A stretch of 64,000 bases of DNA from assembly GCF_964204645.1 (NCBI RefSeq), contig NC_134027.1:2778485-2842484 (forward strand), given 5' to 3'. Under the pieces are notes generated by a model. It was given only the letters and a program-made list of their open reading frames with translations. It was not told the DNA's origin and searched no databases. The position numbers and the translations under genes were made by a program. The DNA comes from Tubulanus polymorphus. Lineage: Eukaryota; Nemertea; Palaeonemertea; Tubulaniformes; Tubulanidae. Positions 1 to 13,500 of the stretch are shown here, piece by piece. Position 1 is the stretch's first letter; each line of letters opens with the position of its first letter.

Positions 1-965
1 CGTAACGAAAAATGATAGTACTTTGAAGGTTAACGTGATTTTAAAAAAAGTTCCAGATTTTGCTACTAGTGTATAGTATCTTAACTTGATTTACCTGAAT
101 TAGTCAACGTCTCCGATGAAGATAATAAATCTAGTTAACCTTCAACGAATTATTTGTTATCTTATATATTATATATTACGCTTACTGTATTTTACGGGGC
201 AACATACATTTCTATGGACAACTGAACAATAAATATGTCGATATGTTATCGTAAATATGTAATTTCGAATTTCGAAATATATGAAGATCATTGAATAGTT
301 GATACATAGGATATTCATTCATAATTCAGCCGATAGTTCAATTTTGGTTTCGCCTTCATAATTGGAATTGATAACAGTTTAGATATTGAAATTAAAAGTA
401 TTGTGACATGACATCGAATTGCAATTAAACTAATTTTGTGCACGCACCTAATTTACCTGCTAGCCCGCGCACGCGTATCACTTTTTAACTGGTTGTTAAC
501 GTGGCACGGGTTGAACGGATATGCTTGATGTTTGTACCTGGGAGATACATAATGATACTGATGTGATGTGACGTATAGCGCGCGATATATCGTGTGTCGC
601 AGATGTCATTACTGACTGAAGATACGACGCACAACTTCAGTTCTTATCATTCATTAGCACCAAGGATAAGCAACTCTTTGCGGATTCTACATTTAGGGAA
701 CTCTTTTCAATAAGTGAGTAATTCAAACAACAACTTGTCGGACCTGGGCATTTTACCTTTTTACGTTGCATCTTTAATTAGTTTTAATTTGAGCTCGTTG
801 CTTAAAATGAATTGAAATTTAGTGTTATGATTTTGCTCTTCTGGAAAATCGAATATTCTTCTCAGTAATGTGATTTCTGCCGTCACAGAGAAAAAAGAAT
901 CCAAATAATCGAAAAAGAGTAAATTCATCTTCTCGAAGAGTACAATATTGAAAAAGGCAGCACTT

Positions 966-1015
966 TCGGAAATCGTGCTTTTAACAAAATAGAATTTCCT
1001 CGTTGTTTGAAATGA
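966..1015 (+). repeat. 50-bp direct repeat, copy 1
   Basis: This 50-bp segment is identical, base for base, to 2027-2076 in the same orientation, 1,061 bp away. The flanks diverge immediately on both sides. It shows no coding potential and no internal symmetry. The identity implies a recent copying event or gene conversion. Confidence 0.9.
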
Positions 1016-2026
1016 AAAATACTGATCCGCGATCAGTATTATACAATTGAATTATATGCAGTAACACAAAGATTTTACTAATAAAATTGACGTTTTAGTT
1101 TTAATGCACCCGTATGCAGTATTGCCTCGCCGGTAAGTCGGTATGCAAACAAAGTACGTATGAATACGGGAGTATGGGTAATTGAGTGAACAGGTGTCGA
1201 AATCATTGAAGTCAACAGTGCAACGGATTGGTTGATTAATACTTCAAAAATTATTAACATAAAAAATATGGAATGGAAAAATTCGAATTTAATTTTTACC
1301 GTACATCGAAAAATAGAGACGCGTGATAGATATTCAATACATATATTATTATATGCATTACATATTATTCGCATGTTACTCATTTATCGATGTTATAATG
1401 TTTCCAATGAGAGTCCTTCAGTTATCCCGGTCCGTTGCTCATGTAAGTAGATATCAGGGTTATGTGTTATAACGTATAAATGAATTATAAATATTTATAG
1501 TCAAGGTGGCTCCCTAAAAATTGGAGACAAACTTCAAACATCAGGTTGATTTTCAAATTTGAATTCAAACACCACGTTGATTTTCAAAATTGGAATACCA
1601 ATCGTGGCAAAGTTCAAAACAATATGCGACGCATCTGTACAGTCATTTATCATCATGAATTATCACAGCCATCTCTTACACTTTCTCGTCTCATTGACTT
1701 TTCTCTCTTCCTTTTATTTGTGTCTCCACTCTCCTGATAACAATGTCGAGAATCATCCCATCTCTCCGTCAATTTGATGTTCGTTACTGGCCTTTGAAAT
1801 ATCGCGACAGTTTCGCGTAAGGATCTCTTCATTTCCGCTGGTTCGCTTTGGATTCTGACGATTAAAGAACGACGTTCATCCCATCAAACTAGCGCAGGAC
1901 AGAAAAATTCACTGAAAGGCGACGATCGTTATATTTTTCCTCTCGTCTTGAACATCGATGACAGCGGAGCATTTGAGTCATCCAAAGTACGTTTCAAATA
2001 CAGTCCGTTATCCCCCCGCAAAAATC

Positions 2027-2076
2027 TCGGAAATCGTGCTTTTAACAAAATAGAATTTCCTCGTTGTTTGAAATGA
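2027..2076 (+). repeat. 50-bp direct repeat, copy 2
   Basis: Second perfect copy of the 50-bp segment at 966-1015, in the same orientation. Neither copy has an obvious target-site duplication, tail or terminal inverted repeat, so I cannot assign an element family. Confidence 0.9.
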
Positions 2077-5000
2077 CGAGTTGGAGGGACCGTTCCGACG
2101 ACTTGAAAGCTTCTTTAAAATTTCATTAGGATTGTGTTATCAAGAGTAATGGGACTTTCGTTCGACTTAAGAACGGGCCCTTACTCTCACGACTAATCCA
2201 CTATTGATTAGAGGATCTAGAAGTGCGGGTGTGGATCGGTTTATACAAATGTCGGTGTCTGCTTTGATCAGTTGCCGGTGATATTGATACTTATCTGGTT
2301 CGATACGTTGATAACACTTTACGCGGGAACAGATATACGACCCGACCGAAGCATCCTGCGATAATGTGGCCTGGTCGATTCGGGTCCGTGGCGGCCATTG
2401 TCATACGAATAATATCGTAAAGACCGCTGCGAACGCAAATTTAAATCGACCAGATTTACATTCATCAAAGGATAAGAAAGGAATGAAATATGCAATTATT
2501 CATTAAGCTACCTCTGGGAGGCTGTTTTACGATAATACCAGGGTGTTCTGTAGTAACATCATTATATATGTAATGCAATCCTTCAAATTTCTTGGCACCT
2601 ATCATTATGTTTGGTGTATAATGCTCGACTGACATCAGACTGGTTTTAATACTATGTAGCAGATGAGTCTATATACGTGTAATTAGCTGTCGATCATTCG
2701 CAATAACATCATTGAATTAAATGCGTGATAGGATACGTGTCAATAATGTTGGTAATTCATATCACAACTATTGTGGAGGTGATTGTAATGGCTGCAGACG
2801 AATCAGATGGGTTTTCATTAGCGCAAAGCCTTGTATTAGGTCAGTGAGGGATGTGACTCGTCATCCTACGCGCCCGCCAGCGACGCCAGCAACGCCAGTT
2901 TCACATGTTCAACTTTCTGCGACGCCACCGACATAAGCTGCTCGCAAATGACTGTCGCTGACGATCGTATCGCAGTCAACCTACGCACCCAGTTTCGACC
3001 AGTTGCAACCGCCTCGAGTAGTTCCGGGTCAACCTATATATACACCCGCCTAAATCGTATTCGTGATTCTAATCAACTCAACTCGTAGCTTTTTCGGTAT
3101 AAAGGTTAGAAATTGCTCGAATTCTAAAATTCCTCTTTAAACTGATACCACTTGAACGTTTCACTTGATAACGCGCACGGTAGAAAGCTGATCCGAACGC
3201 ATCAATCACCATTCGGTTTCTATAACCACATCTATCTGATGAAGCATCATTCAAATTTAAACACAAAGTGTCCATTTAGATCAAGCTATCGGCCTTTTCG
3301 GTTGCGATAGGCAACAGTTATGACACGGGGATGAATTATCATGTAGCAGAAAAAAAAAACGTCTAACAATCGATGTTTCTTATCGAATGGCGGTCAAAAA
3401 TACGATACGTATCGTTAGGGTTGTGGTATGATCATATTTATCTTTCTAATTGACAGATTATATGATGGAGCAAATCGATTCTGTTCCGTTACTTATTATT
3501 GGCATCGATCACAAAGATGTAATCGGTTGCCTACATTTATACCACGTCAATCTTGACAAAACGGTTTCAATCATTGCAATTGAATTAAACAGAACGTTTT
3601 GTATCGTTTCCGATGATCATGTGTTAATTTACGCGTTATATATACGAAGCAAAATACGACACTAAATCGCTACTGTAACTGGTGATAGATAAACCTTTAG
3701 TGCCAGCCACGGCTTGGTCATCTAGCTTGTATGTGCGTATCTCAGATAATCAGACTTGAAATAGCCCGTAGATTCAATTTCCGACAAATTCCTCTTGAAT
3801 AAACAATCAGCCGCCAGACATTGACTGCATATAAACATATGATATGCAGAGTCCGAACACAAAAATAGTGTCCACGAACTCAAATTCTTGATTTAAACTG
3901 AATATTGCATTGTCTTATATAATGTGGTATTCTAGACGTGACAGTTTAATTTCCTTTTTTTGCGAAAATAAGTTAAATTTCGCCTCGTCCCATTGCGACC
4001 TATTACTTTCCCAATATCATTCATTATTCAAAGCTTATTCTAAAATGTCTGTTGAGAATCGCGCAGGCTTAATCTCATGACTTCCAGATTTAGAATCGAA
4101 ATTTAACCATTTGGCAATTTGAAGATTAGCCCGTAAGCTACATTCGATCCATACGTAAAAACAAAGAGCCATTTACAGACGCCATTCGTATAGATGCAAG
4201 GGACCGTTTTGAAATGGGTAGAAAATTAAAACTCCATTTGCAGATCTACGGGCTCAAAGATTTGTAGAAAATAAGATTACTTTCATTCATTCGGTCGCTT
4301 GATGGATCATTTAGTACGTTACATCTTATTCAAATGTATTAATTTTCCTTTTATTTTCTATCCATTTGTAAGAGTGCTACAGCTTTGTAACCCTCGCACG
4401 CAAACGGCCGGTAGCTTTTTATAGTGCCTTGTATTCCTTATGGGCAAATGACTTTCAAGTTTTATAGAAATCGTCGATACATCAGCGACAGAATGATTTT
4501 CCGGTTTTACTAAGCGGAACTTTCTGTCATTAAAAGGTCGTTTTGTAACTCGTAAAATGAAGAACGAAAATAAATTCAATAAAAACCGCGTCAGGAGTCT
4601 AATTTGTCATTACTTTGATGGAAATTGATCACACAAAACCGAACATTAATTTCTAATCAGTTGAGAAACCTTCCATCAGACTACCAATAAAAGTTATGAA
4701 TTATCACGAAGGAACTCGATGGAGTCCATTTTAGAGACATTATGTCGCTAACGCTGGTGGATTAGTTAAACAAACGGAAAATATTCCGTCCGCGATTCTA
4801 GCAAAGTAAATACATTTCCTTCTCCTGGAATATCTATACAATTGCCTGGTTACTGAGAGTTGACCGAGCACTGATTCGATGCAAGATATATAGCAATACG
4901 GTTACTATCCTGTTGATAATACATAATAACCCTTGGTGTCGAGTCTCCGTGGCATAAATTGGGATTGATTAATGAAATAATATGACACGGTACTTTGTAT

Positions 5001-8000
5001 TTGTGGGTATTTTGGCCGTCACACTCCCAGGGCGCTGACAAGATAATATCAGATGTTTTACGACATAATTTTACTACTTCCGCGAAACGAGATGGTTTGA
5101 GATCGGACGGTTCGGTATTATGCAAGAAGAAAGATATAGGAGCTGTCTCCGCAATCAGAACATTATACTACAGTCTGTCAAGCATCGCGCTCGTAAAAGC
5201 GTAATAAACCTTTTTTAAACACTTCTCCTATATTACTGCTCCTTTATGCGGGCACCGTAAACACATTACGGGGGATTATTTAAGATTTGGATTTGAATGA
5301 ATAATTCCAGTCGACTTCGGATTTCTAGGCTGTTTTTCTCGAGCTATGGAAAGCTAAATTGTGTTCATTTTCGCCGATATCAGCTTCTCCTCGGTCATTT
5401 GAATAACTGTCATTAATTTCATCCGGAGGATTTCATCGCGGACGAGTTAGTCTTATGTAATTTACTATTCCATCGAACGTAGTGCGTAAGACCAAGTACA
5501 CACGTGTGGCTTCCACAACTTCAAAAGCAAGATTAATTACCTTCGCTAATTGAAAATAATATCACCACTTCCATATTGGAAAATGATTAATCATCGAAAT
5601 TTGATTTTTTTTACAACTTATACTGACAATGTATTCACCTCGTTCCGTTCCATTCATTAAGGCAACGTATTCGACATTTTACAATTTGACGCGTAGCTAT
5701 CGACGATATCGCTTTTAATGATCAAGATCGCATCTGTCATATCATCTACAGGAAAAATCCTCAATCGATTCCACTTATAAATTGGGAAAACGAAACACGT
5801 CTTTAATTCAGAGAAAAGTTACTCGCTTCACTTGTTTGCAGACTATGAAATAAACTAAACGCTCAATTCGTCACAGCCGTTGACACTTTCCATTTCGTAT
5901 TGTCATCCATATACATCTTGAGGCTGTCACGATTTTACGTCTAAATTTACATTGCCATTGAGATGCACGGGTGAATTAAGTTAACTAGATAGAAATTGAT
6001 GATAGGGAAAAAAGTGAACCAGAAACGAAATGTCATCAGCTCGTTTGATTTAAGCGGTCTTCTCATCGTGCGAACACATATTTGAACATTCGATCCAACA
6101 TTCAACATTTCTTTGTGTTTCTTAAATTGCAATCGTTATGAGTTATAATGGAGAAATGTTCTTGATAAAACGACGTATCACTTTTCAACCATTCAGCGAA
6201 GTACTATTAACTTGCGTTGAATTCCATCGTTTCCTAACGTAGAGATCCTACATTTTTTCTATGTAATGTATTCGTTTCTAAGTCCGGTAATTGCACTTCG
6301 ACCTATTTTCAGGTGTTGTCCAATCGGATGGTAAGATATTGAGATGATCTTCCTGTCTAGCTGGGGTCCGTTCTGTGATGTGTTTTAATCGGAAGAGAAA
6401 TCGAATTTCATCTACAGATTTTGTCGAGTCGCCCAGGCAACCCTTCAGACAACCATCCTATTACTTTACAGCTATTTAGTAGGTAAGCCATGATTCAATA
6501 AAAACGTCAACTACTGGAAAGGCCATGCGCGCTCTGACTAGCATTTCATCTTTTCTTTTTTGGCTTAGTCACCTGAGAAGCCGATGAAAAAGCTCGCTCA
6601 TGCATTTTCTATTCGAATAGTGTGCCTTATCGAAGTTAGTTTTAATCAACCATTTTCAAGTAGTTTGCGTTCATTCTCTTCGGAATTAAGACGGTTTCTT
6701 TGCCAATATACTTTTGCGAGCTGAACTGTCAGCTTCTCTTAGACGAGAAGAGTTCGTTCATACACGTTATTCGCCTTTAGTTAGTGTATCCAATCCATCT
6801 TTATTACTTACAATCAGTCAATTTCCTACTAAGGTACAATCAGTTCATGTGACCTAGCAACCACATAAGCTAGCAGCCGCTAATCAGTCGCCTGAATTTG
6901 TCACCTATTCGTCTTCTTTGGTACGCATGGAATACCACAAGAACTGTCACATATTTTCAACAGGTTCACGGCGCCGGTCACTCTCACTTCATCTACATAC
7001 GTCGCTTAAATGAGTCCATCCACATTTCGATGAATATTCCGTTCACTCCTCGCAAAACTAACCGACTTTCCTTACAAGCCTGAACAATTATTGTTTCGAT
7101 AAATTCAAAAGGTACTTTTTGCTAAGATGAACAGTGCACAGGTAGAGTGAACCATGAGATTGATTCATCTCGGTGTATAGTGAAATGTAATAAAGTCATC
7201 TCTGCATCTAATTTATAACTGTAATCAACCATTGTCTAACTATCAAACCAAACAACATGTGATTTATTCGAACGATAATGTCACGGACGCAAGAATGTGT
7301 GACTAAATTAATATCCACCAATTGGTACGTAAATCATTGCCTGAAAAGGAAAAGTCCGAATGGCACCTTGGGACTATAGTTTGTGCTTTAAACGACTGAA
7401 TTTATTTTCGATTGCTTTCGGTAAAAGGTTTATCTTCATCTAAAGATGTAAGACGCATCTGTGGTCATAGGATGTAAACGGATTTCACTTTGCCTCACTA
7501 CAGAATGCTTCTAAATATGGCACTAACAGTCAGCAAGACGATCAATCTTCTTCGATAAAGTATTGTTTCTCTTTGCCCGTTATTGACAGAATTTTAGTAC
7601 TAAGAATGTTCCCAGAATCGTCTAGATAATCACGTCCTGAAATGATATAAGCATTAATGCGTACCTTGCGGGTGGTAAGCCATCTGGAACATGGCGAATC
7701 TCCGGTACCCATTAATCCACCATGCATCCATATTTATACACCTAATATACCACGTAGATCATATGTATGCCTAAAGCATAGACATACCACGAACTTCAAT
7801 GGGAGAGTAATAATATTTGATGTCTCTGCGCGGACTTAAGATGGATATTACATGTACGTATTATAAGGACAAAGATCTAGACGACAGGAGTAGTTCAGCT
7901 GCATTTGAGCTCGGTGTCAAAATAAGTATGATGAATGTTTATCTTGCGTCTGATGATTGCGCGTGACTTACCTGACCCCCAACTATAGTCACCAGTATGG

Positions 8001-9918
8001 CCACTTTCCGCCTGATGCCATTTTGAATATTTTTCCCTTAACGCATCTAATTTTCCACATCAACAGCGCAATCCGTCCGCAGGGATTCGAACCTGGTGGA
8101 ATCAAAACTATTCGGGTACAAGGAGCTTGTGTGCAGCCAATCATAAATATGTTTCATTTTTATCCGGGGCATTACATTCATATCAAGTTTTAGGAGTGAA
8201 TCTTAATTGGATGTCTGTCCCAGATTTTGACTAGCGAATAAGTATCTATGTTAGTGATTTAATACCTTAAAATATTTTGCAGCTATATATTTCTACATTA
8301 TCATACATACTGACAAGTGAATATGGAAGGTGAAAATTCTGAGCACGAATCATCTCAGTGTGTGCGCGGCTATCTACTGATATTTGATCGTATTACTTAG
8401 TTTACCTTGGTTTATTTATGTGCACGGCCAAAATGATAGACTTTGTATCTTGTAGAAACTTCGTGTAGGGATAATTGGCTCTAAATCGGATTTTCTATCG
8501 GATGATATCATCAGGAATATTCGGAACGCTAACAGCATCTCACGGAAAATATGAATATTTTCATAAAGTGTTTTGAACTTCTGGACATGTTTGGTTATAT
8601 GTTAGATTAAGATTTTTTGCCAGATTCATAACTTTTTGTGATTAAGAATGAAATTGAGAATGGTATATCGCTGTTGGAAAGCGAAAAATAGTCCACATCA
8701 TGGATCGTATGCTAGCTTGAAGGATATTGCTGTGTGTTCGCGGTCTGTTTGATCAACGGACTTCAGTTTGATGAACAGCGTATTAAACACTACGGATGGC
8801 GGTTGACTAGTAAGCCCCTGTGATTGTGTGGAATACGTCTTCAGTTTAAGGAAGTCACGCGACAAATACATCAAAGTTAGCAGACAGACAATCGTCCGTG
8901 ATTAATTTATAACCGCCTGTTTATCAAAGGAATGAACACACGTGCAAATATGCGACTCACGTGTTGGATTTTGAATTCCTTCTGTTAGGTCTATTTATTG
9001 ACTCTGCTTCGGAGCATATGATTTTTCTATGATTATTAACTGACGTAAAAATATCAATCTTTCGAACGAATCCGATATGATTGATGACATAATCTACGCG
9101 TGAATCCCGTCATATCCATCATAGACTTCTAATATTTACATTTAAGAAGTAAATAGCTTTCATTCCGTTTCGTATTTGACTAGCGGGTTGGAATTTGAAA
9201 AAGGAAATAGAAACGGCATCAACGTTTTCAGCGTGTGACGACACAATTCCAATGCGTTGCGATGTTCATTCCCACGTACCTTTACTCATTAGAGCTGTAT
9301 ATATTGAATCGCCGTATTTTTATCATCGAACTATAATGGTGACATTCGTTTCTTTTAGACAGTACAGTGCACTACAATTAAGCGGTAGAATTATAAGGTT
9401 AACTCGGTTTTTATGTCACCCTCGGTGATTCGTGTGGACATTATTTAGATATTACTCGTTGACCAGGTATCCTTCTCTAGTGACTATTCATTACGCTGTT
9501 TTCGTTGCGGAAAGAATTAACGACGCATAAATATTTATCAAGCATCGCCCCGTTATTCCTGTAAGACCAGAAATTATCGCTTATCGTTGATAATTTGCCT
9601 CAAATCTATGAATAATTATCTTATACACATGCCAGGGGTCTAGTTAGCAGAACGGTTTTTCTGTCAATAAAACGAACAAAAGCTCCGGACAATGTTTACG
9701 AAATGACCAAACCGCAGACCTCTCATATTGACGCATTAATCATATATGAGACACTCGTTTCACAGAATTTGTCCATCAAAAACTGTATTAAATATGTATG
9801 ATATCATCTGTCTGTGTTTACCTTTCTTTCGTCTGAACACAATTTTGTAAACATGACATCAAACAACAAATGTCGAGGTCGAGAATATGATTTCTGAACG
9901 CAGTGCTGTGAGCTATCC

Positions 9919-10430
9919 GTGCATACACGTGTATACACTGGTGCAGGTGCTCGAATATTTTTTTTTCGATTAACCAGAAAACAACTATTGGCCTTGGGTA
10001 GCAAATATGGTATCCACCTAATGTGGCATAGAGACTTTCTCCCTGTTCTTAGACAAGGTGTAGAATGCTGTGGACCCCATGTACACATGACGATGATGTC
10101 ATACTTCGTGAATCTAAAATGGCCATTGAGGCCCGTGCCGATCTGGCGGGGGTTTTCGGAGGTAGCGAACGAACCCCCTAAAACTTTCGAAGTGCCCTTC
10201 GAAATCCGTGTCAAAAATTTGGATCATGATTTTGCGAAATTTGCATGCAATTTTCAGGTTTTTTTTCGGTAAATGAAAAGCAATCCATTCTCATATGATT
10301 TATTCAGGTACCCGGGCACTTCATATTTTAGACGTAACCTTTTTCAATAGGAAAGCGGCTCTTCTTATGGTGAAAAGTGCCATTTTTCTTGAAATAGAAC
10401 TGCCCCTCAAAATGCTCGGCACGGGCCTGG
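9919..10430. other. Hairpin-rich island with long ORFs on both strands
   Basis: ORFs of 117 codons (+, 9,919-10,272, first codon not ATG) and 136 codons (-, 9,804-10,214) overlap here. The patch is richer in G+C than its surroundings. It holds three neat symmetric units in a row: the palindrome AATGGCCATT (10,118-10,127), a GGGGGTT/AACCCCC stem (10,148-10,154 with 10,172-10,178), and a TTTCGAA/TTCGAAA stem with a 6-nt loop (10,185-10,191 with 10,198-10,204). A 13-bp inverted repeat, AGGCCCGTGCCGA (10,129-10,141) against its complement at 10,416-10,428, spans the block. The proteins match nothing I know. It could be a decayed mobile element or a structured non-coding RNA. Confidence 0.35.
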
Positions 10431-10529
10431 GCATCGCTTACTGCAGACCCGACGACGACATACAATTCTTTCCATATTCTAGTTGTTATTGTTTGGTTTT
10501 ACATGATATACATATATAATGTTTGTGTC

Positions 10530-13500
10530 GCTCAATAATGAGATTACGTGCCCGCGTAGGTTTACTAATTGTTAACTAATTTCATCCTATTATCGCCCGT
10601 TCTGCGTTTCGTCAATCGCCGTTGTACTGAAATAACCCGTTAAAACTATCACAGTAGGCCATATCGAACACCCCGGCGTCTAAATTATTCAAAATTCCAG
10701 AATATAGATTTTCAAAGTGATATATACAATAACAAGCTGTTGGTAGAACTTATATAGTGCGACGAAACCAGCTGTTTGCTCGATATTGAGAACTCGTAAA
10801 AATCTGTTTGGCAAAAATAGGAAAATATATCATATCACCATTGAGCATCGTAATGCGTTAGGAAAATATGTTGTGGTATAATGGTTATTCCTACACATTG
10901 TAATCTCTCATTCATAATCCACAGAGGAGCATTTGGCGATGTTATATGTACTGGTGATAATGTGACTTGAGTAGAAGTTGATGCAGCTGACGCCTGAAAC
11001 TGCGCATTAAAACCTGTCCAAAAATGTCGCTTACATAAAATGTTTACACATTTCACGCTTTCAATTCTTAGAAAGTCGTCAAAGATACCGCTTTTCTCCA
11101 CCTTAAACTCTTACATGAGAAGATCGCCCGATTTTGTAGGCTCCTTGACTGTAGGATCTGAGATCGAATCCTCCCAAACCTAAGTTAGGTTACGTATTTT
11201 CTATCTTATGGACTTATTCAAACTTGATTACGGTACGGAGCCAGGTATTTTGTTTCCGACACTTGGATCATTAATTCTTAGAAAAAAAGATATAACTTTC
11301 AAGCTTGATATATATCATAACCGGCTTGGAGATAACTAATGTGTAATCCCTAGTTTTCAACAAATAGGTAATTACTAGACGTCATTTATTTAATGTAACT
11401 GCCGTAAAAACCTTCACGCTCCAAAGCAGGTTGTAATGCGCTATCACGCTCTAAAAAATCCTTTTAATGTACTTAACGTGGGAAAACTGAGTTACTGTAC
11501 TGTCACGCGAACGACGGCATTTCTTTTGTTTATGAAAACATTCGTATTTGCGGCCGATAGCGTTTTGGTAATGCTCGTACAACGACATTATACATCACTA
11601 ATAGGTTCACATAATATTCATTCATCCGAATGCAGCGTATCTCTGTTGTAAAGTGTATAATTTTCACACATAATAATCAAAACAATTCGACACCGCGTAA
11701 GGCAACCATTAGCACATCGTACAGAAATTCTGATTCATCACATGAAACTGAAATATTGTATTACCGATGATTTAAGTATATCTTTAAAAATCTGAAAGTG
11801 AATAAATGTCGCTATTTATAGTGAATGTGTAATATCGGTGACGATCGGGTAATTTTACATGCCGACCGCAACGGATCATATACAGCTTCAGATTTGAGAG
11901 ATTCATTAGCGAGCGAGAGTTGACATTGGAAATCCATGAGATCAGCTTCATCGGTCGAAATGTCTCACATTACATCCATCAAATTATAATTATCTGAAAT
12001 ATATACACTGAGTTCGAACTTCTAATCCGTTAGCTTCAAAGCAGAGCGAACTAATTTTTGTTCTTCGTTTTGACGTTGTTTTGAATGTTCCAACCCAGTT
12101 CGTAACCACCTCAGGGATTCGTCTATTTATTATCTCTGTATTTGATAGTCACTGGATCAGAACCAAGTTATAGGGGTCGGAATCCCGTTGATGTTTCTAT
12201 TTACGCATCACGTTATATTCACCCTTCAAATAACGTAATAACCTTTACAGCTTGTGCCGTTAATTAACATTTCGCGTATCCATATCTTGTATAACATCAA
12301 ATAGATTTGGAATATAAGAAATATCGCCACAATTTCATCGTCATCAGACTATAAAAAGAGAAGTCATCGCTCATGTTTCCAATTTTCCCTGTCAAGCGTA
12401 TGTGAATAAATTCTAATATGAAACAGAATATTTTACGCATGGTTCACCAACGCAGGGCTGATAAACTCCATACATTATCAGCTAATCGACCATAGACATT
12501 TTCAAACATTTTTTAATGAGATTTTGCTTATTGACAGCGAGATACAGACAATCTTGCTATCAAAAATGAGTTTCTTTGATGGTAAGTCCTTTTATTTTTC
12601 TTTCGTTCTCGTCATTTTTTTTCAATATTTCCATAATTTTGTCAATGATTCTATACGTGAAAGAGAGAGCAATGACTAACGACTGCGATTCGAGGCAAAA
12701 CGAAAAAGTGGCTCAATAAATCTCTGAGATAATCTGACAGTGATCAAATCATTGGGACCTTCTTCAAAATAATGAAGTACGTCTACTTCAGCTTTCCGTC
12801 GCCAATAAATGTTTATCTGACCGGTCGTATCATAGATCCTCGCAAAAGTGGCCGTCGCGAATTCAAATCGTCTGCGAATTGTTGCACAATGATTGGAGCT
12901 ATCTATTCCCGAGCTGATGCAGTTTTCAGAGAAAAATACTTCACCCTATCGAACGTTTCGTCTTTGTGAAGACGTATACCAGCAGCGAACTTCACCACTC
13001 GCATTTTCTATTTGGTTTGATTTTTTGCCGCTATATACGCCACAAAAACAAAAGATGTGCGAATGACCAGTTGCCCATCAGCATTTTTGCGACAGAAAAT
13101 GAAGTCCTTCTCCCGGCGGGCAACATAGCACCAACCGGTGGCGCCGCCCTCGTGCGATTAGCCAACCAGCCAATCAACGCGAAGTTAACATGTCCTTTTC
13201 AGTTCCGGAACTCAGGCGTATTATTATTTTTATTTCTCCTTTTTTAATCGTTGATTATCCTCTTTTTTCGTACTCATCCGATATTTTTGTATACCAAATT
13301 TTTAGATAGGATGTCTAAGAACATTGCTTGCTACATAATGTGTTAGGGATAGTGTTCGAGTCGATGTGTACTACGTCATCAATATTTGGGCTAGACTGGT
13401 TGCCGGTCAATTCAATGCGATTGATATTTTTCGTGGCGCTAATAAACTTTCGAGTTAGTTTTTTGTTCATTCTTAAGTTGTGCTCTTATTCATCGTCCCT

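Larger units (their letters stand above)
1..9900. other. Gene-poor AT-rich intergenic (or intronic) DNA
   Basis: No ORF here has a recognisable domain, and the ORFs are short, with overlapping ones on the opposite strand as expected by chance. I saw no exon chain with matching splice phases. Visible structure is limited to a perfect 50-bp direct repeat (966-1015 and 2027-2076) and a possible 5' splice donor of consensus GTGAGT at 714, preceded by a TCAGTT initiator-like element at 637-642. It could be intergenic or part of a long intron. Confidence 0.5.

Noticed and set aside
8070-8125. tRNA-like T-arm (minus strand GGTTCGAATCC)
   Set aside because: The T stem has two mismatches, no acceptor complement is present at the expected distance and no A box was found.
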